From: Hydractinia symbiolongicarpus
Taxonomy: Eukaryota > Cnidaria > Hydrozoa > Anthoathecata > Hydractiniidae
NCBI RefSeq assembly: GCF_029227915.1
Contig: NC_079877.1
Span: 30,779,851-30,839,850 of the forward strand
Direction of reading: 5' to 3'
Length of the DNA stretch: 60,000 bases
This document shows positions 10,190 to 21,065 of this stretch, piece after piece. The notes under the pieces are model-generated. The model was not told the DNA's origin. It saw only the letters and a list, made by a program, of their open reading frames with translations, and made no database searches. The position numbers were made by a program, and so were the translations under genes. Within the stretch, counting starts at the first letter, position 1. Each line of letters starts with the position of its first letter.

Positions 10190-11180
10190 GGGGTAGATTT
10201 TGCTAGACCGTTTGCGTACTGAACGGCTGCCAAGGGTGAAGGTAAAGCTTACGTTTTCCTCTACACTTGCAGTTTAACCTGAGCGGTTTACATTGACATG
10301 TTATTGGACCAATCGATCTATCAAGCCAGAAGAAGTAGACCCGAGAAAATCTACTCCGATAATTTTTCGAGTTTTGTAGCAGCAGCGAAGTGGAATAAAA
10401 GAATCATGAACGAGGAAAGGATTTCACGATTTTCTAGCCAAAGAGAATGTAAAGTGGCTGTTCAACTTAAGTCGCGCCCCTGGTGGGGCGGTCAATTCGA
10501 AAGAATAGTGGTGTTAATGAAGCAGACTCTGTTCAAAGCAATGGGAAAGGCGAAGCCAACTTTGACAGAATTAAAGTCGTTGTTTCTGAAAGTTAAAACG
10601 ATGCTCAATAATCGTCCACTTGGATATATCGAAGACGATGTACAGTTAGTCATCTTAACACCGAACGTTATGATGTTTGATTGTCCAATTCAAATTCCAA
10701 ATGAAGAAGATGCAGATGAAGACGCAAGTCCTGATTTGAAGACCAGATTTAAGTTCTTGAGAGCATGCATACAGCGAATATGGGGAGGATCGACGAACGA
10801 ATATCTGAGATATCTAAGGGAGAGACACAATTTGGTTTATCATAAGAAGGAAATGAGGTTGGAATTAGGCGATGTAGTCGTCATTGAGAAGAACAGAGAG
10901 CATACTGGAAGACAGGTATTTGGAGAAATTGATTACCGGGAGGGACGGTGTTGTTAGAGGAGTACGGTTACGAGCAGGAAGAGATAATTTGGAGCGATCA
11001 GTGGAACACCTTTATACATTAGAGTTGATGTGTGATTGCAGAAAAGATAATGAACAAACGAGAAGCCATGAACAGACAAACAGCAACAGCACTCGAATTT
11101 AGACCGAAAAGAAACGCAGCTGCAATTGATAAAGTTCTGATGAAAGATCAATTTGAAGAACAGAACAGACTTGTTGCGAT
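10190..11180 (+). pseudogene. BEL/Pao integrase core and C-terminus
   Basis: The open frame 10298-10957 carries IYSDNFSSFVAAAKW (a catalytic-Asp block of the integrase core), SRPWWGGQFERIVVLMKQTL (second block, catalytic Glu in FER), and LNNRPLGYIEDD followed by VILTPNVMMF, all characteristic of Pao integrases. The SH3-like tail (LELGDVVVIE) is followed by a frameshift at about 10950 into VRGVRLRAGRDNLERSVEHLYTLEL, the usual end of pol. The region upstream of 10298 (first Asp block) is degraded. In the intact element it would insert the cDNA into chromosomes. Confidence 0.8.
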
Positions 11181-11229
11181 CGAAACGTGAAGAAAATTTT
11201 GCTAACTCTGTTACTAAATTGGGGGAGTG

Positions 11230-11402
11230 TGTTGAACTTTGAACCCGAGTAATAGATATCGGTGAGCATGCGCAAAGGGGAGTAGTTACAAGAGCGTGGA
11301 AGCGATGGGACGGAGAAGAACAGACAGATGTAATTTTATTTTAACGAAGAGATAATGTGTTATTACCTGGGCTATATTTTATTGTGTGGGATATTACCAA
11401 CA
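11230..11402 (+). repeat. 3' LTR of the BEL/Pao remnant
   Basis: A purine-rich stretch (TTGGGGGAG) precedes TGTTGAACTTTGAACC, and the segment ends ATTACCAACA, giving TGTTG...CAACA inverted ends and a length of 173 bp. With no 5' LTR present this is inferred from the ends and the position after pol. Confidence 0.65.
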
Positions 11403-11413
11403 CCCCGAATATC

Positions 11414-11712
11414 AAAAAACCTTTAAACCACAATATTTCCGTAACCGTTTGTCAAAAGTACATGATCCTATACATTTTCTTGAACAGCGTTTCAAGATCT
11501 ATGCGATGAAGGCAACAGATATAGAAATAAAAAATATTTTTTTGTACTTTTGTTAGGGACTTTGTTGACATCAGCAAAATTTTTATACCCTTATATCTCC
11601 TGATGCGTTCGTCAAAAACATTAGATCGTTTTAATCTCTACAAATAAGAGGCAACGGACAAACTAAATTTCGCAATTTTTTTTCTTATGCTCTGGTGACG
11701 TCAGCAAAACAC
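11414..11712. repeat. Degenerate direct repeat ending TGACRTCAGCAAAA
   Basis: Two diverged units of about 150 bp each contain a TTTGTCAAAA/TTCGTCAAAA motif, an AAGGCAACAGA/GAGGCAACGGA motif and end in TTGACATCAGCAAAA and GTGACGTCAGCAAAA. The first 22 bp (11421-11442) recur inverted at 13891-13912. Confidence 0.55.
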
Positions 11713-11882
11713 CTTAAACAACCTATTCTTCTGCCAGAGTGGAGTTTTCCACAGGCCTTATCGTATAGTTTTACTTAATCAAAACACAAACTTCACCGTT
11801 AAACTGCACTGCCAGGTATTTTCCTTGAATACCTTTTGAATAAGACAAAAAAGCAAAAACCCACCGCCGCTTTTTATTTTTA

Positions 11883-11899
11883 CCCCCCCCCCCCCCCCC
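11883..11899. repeat. C17 homopolymer
   Basis: Seventeen consecutive C about 85 bp upstream of the MATH exon acceptor, striking in this AT-rich sequence. Confidence 0.85.
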
Positions 11900-11984
11900 T
11901 GTTTTACAGAAATTTCGTGATATCTCATTTGGTCATTATATTATAATTATAATATATAATAAATATAATAAATTTTCGTTGTAG

Positions 11985-12665
11985 GATGTGCAGAATCCTT
12001 GGGCACTTCAATTGCTTGATAAAAAAATTATTACGATTGAAAAAAAACTTCAAGAGTCAACTCTTCAAAAAGAGAGAGATATCAATAACTTAGAAAAGAA
12101 GTTCTTCGAAAAATTTAGGATTGTTGAGCAAAATATACAGGCTCAGTTATCCGAAATTCACAGATTGGAGACGACTTCAAAGTTACAAGAGGAACGAATA
12201 AAACATCTCGAAGAGGAAAATAATAAGTTAAAGGCTTTAAGTCCTAAAACAGACTACTTGGAATGGACAATACAAAATTACAGTCAACTCAGAGATATTG
12301 GCGATGATTTTTACAGTCCACAATTTTATAGCAGTGATGGGCATTGCTGTCAATTATATATCGTATGGCGTGGACGCAGAAATGGTCGTATAGAATTTGG
12401 TTTCCATATTTGTCGAAGTGATAACATGCCGAGTTCCATATTTAATCGAATTGTTCACTTGAAATGCGTTGGTGATGATGATGATATATTTGAAACTATG
12501 TTAGAACCATCAATGGAGGACGCAGATTGTCTTACTGTACATTTTGGAAAAGATGTATCTGAAGGTTTGTGGTTTGAAGATGATTTATCTATGCCTGAAC
12601 TAAACAGATACATTCGTTGGGATGACATGTATGTGGAGTGTTCGATTGAACCCTCGTCGTCATAG
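11985..12665 (+). CDS. Terminal exon of a TRAF-like gene: coiled coil + MATH (TRAF-C) domain
   Basis: The exon begins after an acceptor (TTCGTTGTAG) in phase 0 with DVQNPWALQLLD and ends with TAG at 12663-12665. Residues about 10-85 form a heptad-rich coiled coil (Lys/Glu/Leu-rich, e.g. NNLEKKFFEKF and ERIKHLEEENNKL). A MATH domain follows: YLEWTIQNYSQL, FYSPQFYSSDGHCCQLYIVW, IEFGFHICRSDNMPSS, DDLSMPELNRYI and MYVECSIE. This order matches the C-terminal half of TRAF adaptors, in which the coiled coil trimerises and the MATH domain binds receptor tails or partners in the cytoplasm. There is no ATG at the exon start; the frame starts with GTG, so this is an internal or terminal exon rather than a whole gene. 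The likely partner is the zf-TRAF exon at 6415-6531. Between EPSM and DDLSM it is two residues shorter than the downstream duplicate and differs in sequence. Confidence 0.85.
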   Translation, partial: DVQNPWALQLLDKKIITIEKKLQESTLQKERDINNLEKKFFEKFRIVEQNIQAQLSEIHRLETTSKLQEERIKHLEEENNKLKALSPKTDYLEWTIQNYSQLRDIGDDFYSPQFYSSDGHCCQLYIVWRGRRNGRIEFGFHICRSDNMPSSIFNRIVHLKCVGDDDDIFETMLEPSMEDADCLTVHFGKDVSEGLWFEDDLSMPELNRYIRWDDMYVECSIEPSSS

Positions 12666-13319
12666 TTGGTCTTAATACAGAAACTAAATCCTACATTCCG
12701 GCGGGAAGTTCTTTGATGAATGCCAAGTATAACCAAGCTTTAAATTTCTATGCGCTAGTTTTGTTAGACATTTGATTTTTTAGAAAAATTGGATTGCTTG
12801 TATCACATTTTGTTAGACTTGAACACATTTATTTTTACTTAATGCAATACAACAGAGAAGTTCTATATGCAACTGTGTTTAAAACTGAAAAAGAGAAAAG
12901 ATATTAAACAAGTTTTTTGTGTCTTCTACCACACGAGTAATAAGTATACGCAATTCTATTTTTTCCGACAATTGTCTCCTCTAATTCCCACTGAATAATT
13001 GCTCCAATCAGTTCTGTTTAGGGTACCTGCCCTTTAACAATATTTGATCCTTGATAACTTCCACTTAGGAAGGGGGCAATTATCCTGAGAAACTTATCCT
13101 AGGTAGGTTTTATCCGGGGACAGTTATCGAAGGGGGAATTGTTCTTAAACCCTTTTACTTTAGATAATGGAATTTTTACTGTTGCCATAAGACATGGTTT
13201 GTAGTTAGACATGTTTTACTTTTTATCCAGTTGCTTGCCAATGTTTCTTGTGAGTTCAAGAATTTAGATCGACTTTGGCTATAGATAAGTCATTTGTTAT
13301 ATTTTTTATCCAGCTGCTA
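12666..13319. other. 3' flank of the MATH exon, no further gene seen
   Basis: Probable 3' UTR and intergenic DNA. No clear AATAAA/terminator context can be assigned with confidence. Confidence 0.4.
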
Positions 13320-13670
13320 GGTAGTAAATTGTAATCCCAAACCTATCACAGTCTGTAATCCTTCGACCTGTGGCACTTTGTAATCCCATCCTGCTACACT
13401 TTGTAATCCCCGATATTTTTGCGATAGAATATCCCTCTTGCATGCGCCTGCGATTTTTTCTGAAACGCTTTTTTGTATTAATTAAGGGAAAATCAGATGA
13501 CAGTTACAGCTACACGTCTTTTCAGTGTACACTTTGAAATAAATTCTAACAGATGACATTATATTGCTTCTTAGGTTTTTACACTAGTAAAGTTCACTGC
13601 GACAAAATTAGATTGTAATGTGCGATGGGATCACAAAGTGCGTCGGGATTACAAAGTGATACAATTGTGA
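13320..13670. mobile_element. MITE with CACTTTGTAATCCC subterminal repeats
   Basis: The left part (13325-13410) holds three or four copies of a TTTGTAATCCC motif. The right part (13612-13660) holds the inverted form (GGGATCACAAAGTG, GGGATTACAAAGTG). This is the layout of a small non-autonomous DNA element with repeated subterminal binding motifs. Exact ends and target duplication are not visible. Confidence 0.55.
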
Positions 13671-14072
13671 TAACAAGCAGTCAAGATAATTTAAGAAGTT
13701 TGTACTGTCTTTTGTACTATAATGACAAAGAAGGTGTCGAAAAAACTAGTGATAACAAATTTTAATTTTTACTATTTTTATCAAAACTTAGTTAAATCAA
13801 GTTAAGAACTTGTCAGACAAAATGTATAGCTATGTTTGTGTATACCTTCAATGAAACGAGGTAAATCTAACAAAACGTTAAATTTGAGGAACGGAAATAT
13901 TGTGGTTTAAAGTACCGAACCATATTGAGACAAATACTGTACCGTTTGTGTTCTAAGATCTAAGTACTATAAATTAAACAACTTTTTAAATTTTTCTTTT
14001 TATACTACTTTTTAAGACAACTGCATTTATGTTTAAATTTATTTTTTAGATGAGGTAACTTTTTAAGTGAAA

Positions 14073-14732
14073 ATTTTCGTTGCTTAATAAAAAGATTATT
14101 ACAATTGAAAGGAGTCTTCACAAATCGACTGTTCAAAAAGACAGATACATCAATAACCTAGAAAAGAAGTTCCTTAAAAAATGTAAGACTATTGAGGCGC
14201 AAGTAATCAAAATGTACAGACTCGTTATCCGAAATTTACAACTTGAACTCGACAAATAAAACATCTCGAAATGGAAAATAATAAATTAAAGGCTTTAAAT
14301 CCTAAAACAGACTACTTAGAATGGACAATACAAAATTACAGTCAACTCAGAAAAATTGGCGTTACTTTTTACAGTCCACAATTTTATAGCAGTGATGGGT
14401 ATTGCTGTCAATTATATATCATATGGTGTGGACGCAGAAATGGTCGTATAGAATTTGGTTTCCATATTTGTCGAAGTAATAACATGCCGAGTTCTATATT
14501 TAATCGAAGTGTTCACTTGAAATGCATTGGTGATAACGGTGATGTATTTGAAACTAAGTTAGAACCATCGATGGGGTACATTTTTAAACGTTGTCTTGGT
14601 GTATTTGCTGCAGAAGATGATTCTGTGGGTTTATTTTTTGGAGATGATTTATCTATGCCTGAACTTAACAGATACATTCGTTCTGATGACAGTATGTATG
14701 TGGAGTGTTCGATTGAACCCCCGTCGTCATAG
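14073..14732 (+). pseudogene. Duplicate coiled-coil/MATH exon lacking acceptor, MATH frame intact
   Basis: This is a tandem copy of the exon at 11985. Relative to that exon, about 32 bp spanning the acceptor AG and the first codons are deleted between two short TTG repeats (TTTTCGTTG joins directly to CTTAATAAAAAG). The coiled coil then reads LLNKKIITIERSLH and NNLEKKFLKKC, but a frameshift puts a stop at about 14260. From ATG 14271 an uninterrupted 153-residue frame covers the entire MATH domain: YLEWTIQNYSQLRKIG, FYSPQFYSSDGYCCQLYI, IEFGFHICRSNNMPSS, FFGDDLSMPELNRYI, SMYVECSIEPPSS. It is either a pseudogene whose MATH part decays slowly, or a short MATH-only protein made from the internal ATG. 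No promoter evidence separates the two. Confidence 0.7.
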
Positions 14733-15081
14733 TTAGTACTATATCATACTATAGAACTAAACCGTATTTGATAACTCTGGAGGCTGTGTGGATTAATGAA
14801 CTGAATCCATCCATCAACACCAAAGAAGAAAATATTTCCAGAGAGCTAGTAATTAATTTGTTATAACATAGTGTGTGTCCAGTCTAATTTTTTTTATCTT
14901 TCCAACTGCTTATAACTGTTTTACTATTTTGCATTTAGCCTGAAGATCATATTGATACATCGATCGCGATTATATAACGTCGTTGCTGGTTTATATCGTT
15001 GCCTTACGTCAAAATCACAAAACAGTTACCCCAAATTAGGTTTCAACAAAACTTCCTTTTTATTCATACTAACCTTGAGTA
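14733..15081. other. Noncoding between the MATH duplicate and the Helitron
   Basis: No gene seen. The stretch ends in ...GAGTA immediately before the Helitron 5' TC. Confidence 0.4.
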
Positions 15082-17640
15082 TCTTATATATTAATTCCCT
15101 TGCGTGAGTAAAACTGTGAGTCCACGACACGGAAATCACGGTTCACTTTCTTATGACGTGGCTGTACGCTAAAATTTAACTAAAAAGATTAGGGATGTAC
15201 TTCATAGAAATCGCACATAAGGTGTAAATATATAACCCGCTGCTAATAACGATATAAATATATATACCCTTATGCCAAAAAACTCTATGTTAGCATATAT
15301 ATATAGGTATCGCTACATATGAAACGGTATTAGATATTCACAAAGCATACACACTGTTAAATGAAGTTCCTAGCATAAAACGGAAATTGTGTTTACGAAA
15401 AAGATGGCTGTTCTTTTTGAGTATTCTCTACTCTTTCATTCAAAATAAATCTTTAAAAAAACATTTGAAGAAGAGCATGGTTTTATAAATTAATCATAGC
15501 AAGGTTCTGTAAGGTTTTTTCATGTTTTATTTTCACTTTTGATTATATTATTGTTGCCAGACATGTTTTATAGCTAGCATCATAAAAAGCCAACCACCAC
15601 TAACAACTAGCTAGCTAGCTAGGAATATATATATATATGTAGCCATGTTCTTTATACCTAGCTAAGTCTCCAGTTTATATTTAAGTGACTAGCTATTAGC
15701 TGCTGTAGCTAGCTAATGCTAGCTTTAAACTAAAGATTCCCCGTATATATATTCCCACAAAACACATCAAACGTTATTAACCCTGAAAATTTTAAACATT
15801 TTCCTGGGTTTTTTTTGGTTTGCGAAGTTCTTTTCCTCCAAATATTCTGAAAATAAAGTTCAGAAATTACTTATTTTTAAAATGTAAATTTAATTTGTTT
15901 CAAATTGTGGGCAAAAACCTTAATCAGCATGCTAAAAGAACTGACTTTTCTTAATTTAGAATTACTAAACACAACTATTTTCTTACATTTAGTGTAAACT
16001 TTTGTGCGTATGGCTTATATTTAATACACCAAAAGAGCTACTTTGTTGATTTCAATTTTATACTCTTTGTAAGCTATTTTTTTCTTCTTTTTGACATTTC
16101 TGTTTTACCACTCAATTTTTACATTTTATAAGTTATTTGGAACAGAATGGTATGAAATAGACCAAAATACCCGATCTTAGTTGTTTTTAATTTACAGGCT
16201 GTGTCTGTGAAACTTTAAGGGGAACATTTGGTGGAAGACAATGGCATGACATATACTGATAGAACTGATTTTTGTTGTGTTAGATGTTATATCTGAACCT
16301 TTTTGACATTTTATGTTAATTTTGCGAGGAAGGACCATATATATATACACAGAAGAAGAATTCAATTTTACACCTTGCAAGCTTTGTTTTTCTATATTTT
16401 GTATAAATTCTTACTGGGGAGGACTCCGTGCAATATATCGAAATGACTGATCCTTCTCGATTTAAATTTGATGTGTTCTAAATCGTATATAGTTTTGGAA
16501 ATTTTGTGTAAGATTTAATGGGTAAGGGCTAGATACAATATGTCAATACTTTTTTTGTTGAATCAGAAGCACTCCCTACAACCATTCTTTTTTTTACAGT
16601 TTGTGAAGCTTTTGTGAGGAAAGAGTGTATGCAATATTATCGAAATAACTGATTTTTGTTGCAAACTGTTTTTCTTTGGCATTTTGGATTAAAATATTGT
16701 TTTAGAGGGCATATGCAGTAGATATATGTACTGAAATAGTTAAATTTTGCAAACTTTGATTTTGTCGTTACCTCTCATTTTTTACATTTTGATTAAACTT
16801 TTGTGGGAGACCGTCGGTATGCGAAGGACCAAAATAAGAGATTTTAGTATTATTTAGAATTTGTATTTTGTGTTGCAAAATTGGTGCAAAATTTAGACAT
16901 AAAATGAACTTATATACAGATTGATTGCTGTTGTTTAACATGACTCATTATGACTTATATATATATTTTATGAAAATTTGTGACAGAATACTATGTGAGA
17001 TTTGAAATTTTGTTTACTTTATTGATGGTAAAACAGCATGCAAATTGCTAAAAGGACTTTATTAATTTTAGATTTAAACACCGTTATTTTGTTGGCATTT
17101 TGTCTAAAGTTTGGTGAGGAAGGACTGTATGCAATATATCAAATAATGTTTTATTGCATTATAATTTGTCCTTGCAAATCCCTTTTTTTACACGTTAGAT
17201 AAAAAATTCTGTCAGAGGCACAATTTATTGTTTATTTTTCACATTGTGTGTCAACCTTTGGCAGGGTTTGCAATAAACTAACTGATTTTAACATATACAA
17301 TGAGAGATTTGTGTTTGACATTGATCAGCTTTTTTGTATATATGTGGCGTTTTGAGTGATTTAAATTTTATGGGTGAGATGTATGTTGAAATGCTTTTGG
17401 AAACTTCTTTCCGAATAATTTTCGCATTTTTCAGATGGTCAGAGAAAGTAATTTTAGTAGATTTAGATTTTAAATGTCACATAGATACTGCAGTTGTTGA
17501 AAACCTTTAATTTTTTTGGTCATTTATATAATAATGCAGATGTAAGATGCGCACTGCTGTATTGTTTGTTTTTTGATGGACAAATATCTGCTACATAAAT
17601 TAAATGGAATACAGTGGATTCTTCCACGGGAAACAGCTAG
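15082..17640 (+). mobile_element. Non-autonomous Helitron, copy X
   Basis: The 5' end is A|TCTTATATATTAATTCCC and the 3' end is CTAG|T. A small hairpin (GTGGA-TTCT-TCCAC, 17614-17627) lies 9 nt before the CTAG, as expected for Helitrons, which insert between A and T without target duplication. The copy at 46484-49600 starts and ends at exactly the same motifs, which fixes the boundaries. There is no Rep/helicase coding sequence. The interior is made of diverged modules of roughly 130-200 bp around a GTGAGGAAGGACTGTATGCA / AATATATCGAAATAACTGAT core, plus CTAG-rich and (AT)n segments near 15600-15650. Confidence 0.8.
17614..17640 (+). repeat. Helitron X 3' hairpin and CTAG terminus
   Basis: 5-bp stem, 4-nt loop, 9-nt spacer, then CTAG followed by T. 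Confidence 0.7.
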
Positions 17641-18743
17641 TTATGCATATTACGTAAAGCTCAATTTTTTGTGAAAGAAAAAAGATTTTCTTTTGTGGAT
17701 GATGAAAAATAATGCCAATATACAACGCATATATACTTTTGCCAAAAAAAAGGGAATATATATATAAAGAAAATATTGAAGACATAAACTTTCATATATT
17801 TTTAACGAATCCATCAACAAAATCCTCTTTAAATTTGGCTTTAAAAAAATATACTATAGACCACTTTCTGCATTCCGTAGTTGTTTTGATTTTATTTTGA
17901 GAACAATAGGCATGTACACACTTTTTGTAGGTAAAAAAGCAGGACTCACAAGAGGTGAAATGGCTGTTAATGAAGAATAAGCTTTTGCAGGTTTCAAGTA
18001 TTTGGGTCACAAAAGTTATATAATTATTTTGGAAATTCCCAAAGGTGTATTCCTGCGAAAAAAAATATATTATTCATTTGCACATATACACTAAGTTTTT
18101 TTTATGTGAGAACCAAAAAGTGTGGCATTAAAAAAACTTGCTTGATTTTTAGTAGAAAATGTTCGCAAAATAGATGACTTGCTAATGTTTACAAAAGTTA
18201 AAAAAAAATATTTGCTTAAAATTAGTGATTTTTTTTTAAAAAGAATTAGAAGAATTTAGAATTTAATTCCAGTTCCCCTTGGATTTTATGCTACCCAAAA
18301 AAATCCCTTTAGTTCCTACTACATAAATAAACATTTTCATAGCATACAGTAACTTCAAGTGGCAGAGTTATGTTAGCTAGCTAAGCAGACCAGCTCTCTT
18401 CTTCATCAACCTGGTTGGCTAGAGTGGGTCATATGCGTGGCACTGAAAGCTAGCTATGCAGAGAATGGTCAAATACTAAAAGTAAATTTTGTTAAAAGAG
18501 AAAGCCGAATTATGTTCTTAGTAGATATATAGATATATATATAGCCTTTAATATCTGCTTTAAATTCAGTCACGACATAATCGAAGGGATTTCCATCCTT
18601 CGTGTCTCTCTTCTGCCCAATGTTAGGACACTGGCCAATCTTTGGATAGAGAAATGCCCAATCTTTGCCCAATCTGTGGACATAAAAATGCCGAGTCTTA
18701 AGACTGGGCAAGGCGTCACAAAATTGGACGGGAGACCATGTTA
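17641..18743. other. Noncoding, no gene seen
   Basis: AT-rich. Contains the 12-bp palindrome AGTCTTAAGACT at 18694-18705 beside CTGGGCA, which occurs again at 20030-20041; this may be a diverged repeat family. Confidence 0.4.
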
Positions 18744-19482
18744 AGGTAGGTTTCCATACGACTGCATTTTCCGCTCGAGCGTAGAAAGCTCGGGAGAATT
18801 TTTCTCTTGAGTTTGAACTTAATGGAAATCAATTTCCCGCTAAGAGAAAAGATGTTCAGAATAAAATGGCTGCTCTAAACAGAAAAAAATCTTTGCCTAC
18901 GAAATTTAAAAATAATAACAACATTGTTTTTATGGCAGCGAATTAAAAGAAGACGTAACAGGAAACAACAACTAAGAAAAATGAGACAACTTTTTCATGA
19001 AAAACGGAAAAGTTATTATTTATTGTTAGTTTATGAATTTAACTTCCAACAGCCCCCCAACAAGCAGTTGATTTTTGTGGTTGTTAGGAAAATTTGAAAA
19101 GAATTTATGAATCCATAACTTTTGTTCACAAATTCAATGCTAACAGGTCTCTCTGCTGTACTTAACATCAAACACTTTTCTGAAAGGTGTTTTTATTTTG
19201 TGAATAAAGAAGTGCTGAAGAAATTGTTGTTTTTTCTAATATTTTTCTTGAATAAAATGGATTGCGCAATTGTTTACATTTTCTTGAATTTCATTGGTTA
19301 AAAAGCTCGAGAGTAAAAATACGCGCTGAAAATGTTGAATGAGTTCAACTTTTTGAGAAAAGCTCGGGAGCATCTTTTTATGTCGAGTCCGCGGTCATTC
19401 TACTTCATTGCGCATGCTTGTGGGAAAAGCTCTCGATCTTTTTCCGCTCGAGCGGAAAATGCAGTCGTATGTAAACCTACCT
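18744..19482. mobile_element. Harbinger-like MITE flanked by TTA duplication
   Basis: The 739-bp element starts AGGTAGGTTTCCATACGACT and ends with the inverted form. The terminal inverted repeats are about 38 bp with one mismatch and include TTTTCCGCTCGAGCG. TTA flanks both sides (18741-18743 and 19483-19485), matching the 3-bp duplication typical of PIF/Harbinger elements. Repeated CTCGGGAG/CTCGAGAG motifs lie just inside both ends. Only chance open frames are inside. Confidence 0.75.
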
Positions 19483-19485
19483 TTA

Positions 19486-20475
19486 GGCCCATCTTTAGAG
19501 GCCTTTTAAATTTTAAAGAAGGGATGTGCCACACAAGCTCTGTTGTTTGCAAGACCCAACAACCATTCTCAGGCACATTAAAACATCATATTTGGGGTAT
19601 ATGATAAACAAAAAACGGAAAACGAAAAACTGTTGAATTGACCAGGCCAGTTTTTGGGCATAGTGAAGATCGTAGATAGCTAGCACGTATTATACATTTG
19701 GCATTTATATACAGCTCGTATTGACCAAATTTTTTTTAACAGGTTTATATATAAAGAATCAGATAAATCGTTAGCTGTTAACTTCATTTTGAATAACAAG
19801 TTTTGCTAGCTAGCTAGCTAGCGATAGTCAGCCATATATGGTTGAATAGTTTCAATTTTTTTATACACATATTTATATAAATTGTATAATTTTTTCGCCT
19901 TTTGATTTACTAAGAAAAGTTTCAATTTAAAGTTCCTTTTAAGAGGTACAGTCTAAAATCGTCACTGTTCTCTTTGTTTTCCACAATTGTTCTAAGATTG
20001 GACATGTATGTCTATAGCTTGGGCAGTCCAGTCTTAAGACTGGCTACCCATTTGTCACTGTCAGACGATTGGCCTGGCCACGGGGCACGTTCCAAGCTTG
20101 GGCAGAACATCTCCACCGCCATGTTTGTTTACATTCAAATGCTAAATACAATCTTTCGCGGAAAAATATAGAATTCTCATAACAGACCAATCAGAATACA
20201 TCACGTGACCAGACAGGTCCAGAGCTACTTTCGAGGTTTTAATCTCAAAGAGCTCTGGGGACGAGAATGCATTCTTGCGCTTATTAGTGCAACCAAAGTG
20301 CCCTGTACGTAAATCCTAAAATTTGTGTCATTGGCTCACTCTTTGCGAATGACACCACGTAACAAAGATACCGTGCTGTGCTATTTTCTGTAATCTATAC
20401 CGAGATTTCAATTTGCTTCATCTAAAATAAAAGCTACTAGCACTACAACATCACCAAATCATAAATCTAATGTAT
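19486..20475. other. Noncoding, no gene seen
   Basis: Contains GCTAGCTAGCTAGCTAGC at about 19804-19821 and a second AGTCTTAAGACT palindrome at 20030. Confidence 0.4.
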
Positions 20476-20490
20476 TTCTTTCTCATCAGC

Positions 20491-21065
20491 AATATTACCA
20501 TCTTTATCGGAGAAGTTGAGTGAAATAATTAAAAAATTGAACGAAATCATCAATACTAAAAATGCTATAATGGATAGTCTAAACATTCAAGTAGGGGGTA
20601 AAACATTTATCTTTAAACTGTTAAAGGATGATAACATAACATTCGAATATGTCACTGCTTTGACGAATAAACAATTTTCTCTATTATGGAATGGTGGAAA
20701 ATCTTACGTTATACTTCATAAAATTTGCACACTGTAAATCTCCCTACGAAAAGTCCTTTTCTTTTGAAACGCATTGTACTGATGATTCGTGTAGCCATGA
20801 GTTGGTCATCAGATTCCCAGCTTATTTAGTTGGGAAAAGTGAAGCCACTATTGGTCGTATATTTTGTAGTTGGAAAGTATTGTTAGTTACCCAGTTCAAT
20901 AAATTCGATATAAAGCCACTCTTTTTTACTGAAAAAGATCTCAAACATTCATTTCAACTTGCTATTCAAAACTTGTGTGCAATCAAAGGAGTTACATTAA
21001 ACCGACTAAAACAAAAAGAAAATGTTCAGTTTTCTAAAAACGAGATTCATAATTTTTGCCAGTAG
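20491..21065 (+). pseudogene. Unrecognised coding region, frameshifted
   Basis: After an acceptor-like TTTCTTTCTCATCAG the first frame codes for about 80 residues (KLSEIIKKLNEIINTKNAIM, a short amphipathic helix, then VGGKTFIFKLLKDDNITFEYV) to a stop at about 20737. A second frame overlapping it by about 47 bases (ATG 20691) continues for 124 residues with CTDDSCSHELVIRFPAYLVG and KDLKHSFQLAIQNLCAIKG and stops at 21065. The overlap and continuity suggest one protein broken by a single frameshift. The composition is less AT-biased than the surroundings, which supports real coding history. I do not recognise the family; it could be host or transposon-borne. Confidence 0.45.

Larger units (their letters stand above)
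8712..11402 (+). mobile_element. BEL/Pao LTR retrotransposon, 5'-truncated
   Basis: The remnant runs from the YVDD box of the reverse transcriptase through RNase H and integrase to a 3' LTR. No 5' LTR, gag or protease is present, so no target duplication can be checked. It lies in the sense orientation in the presumed intron between the zf-TRAF exon and the MATH exon. Confidence 0.85.

Noticed and set aside
11883-11899. C17 as a functional polypyrimidine tract of the MATH acceptor
   Set aside because: About 85 bp from the acceptor, with a closer T-rich tract; likely a simple repeat.
19332-19604. 90-codon frame
   Set aside because: Lies across the right part and terminal repeat of the Harbinger-like MITE.
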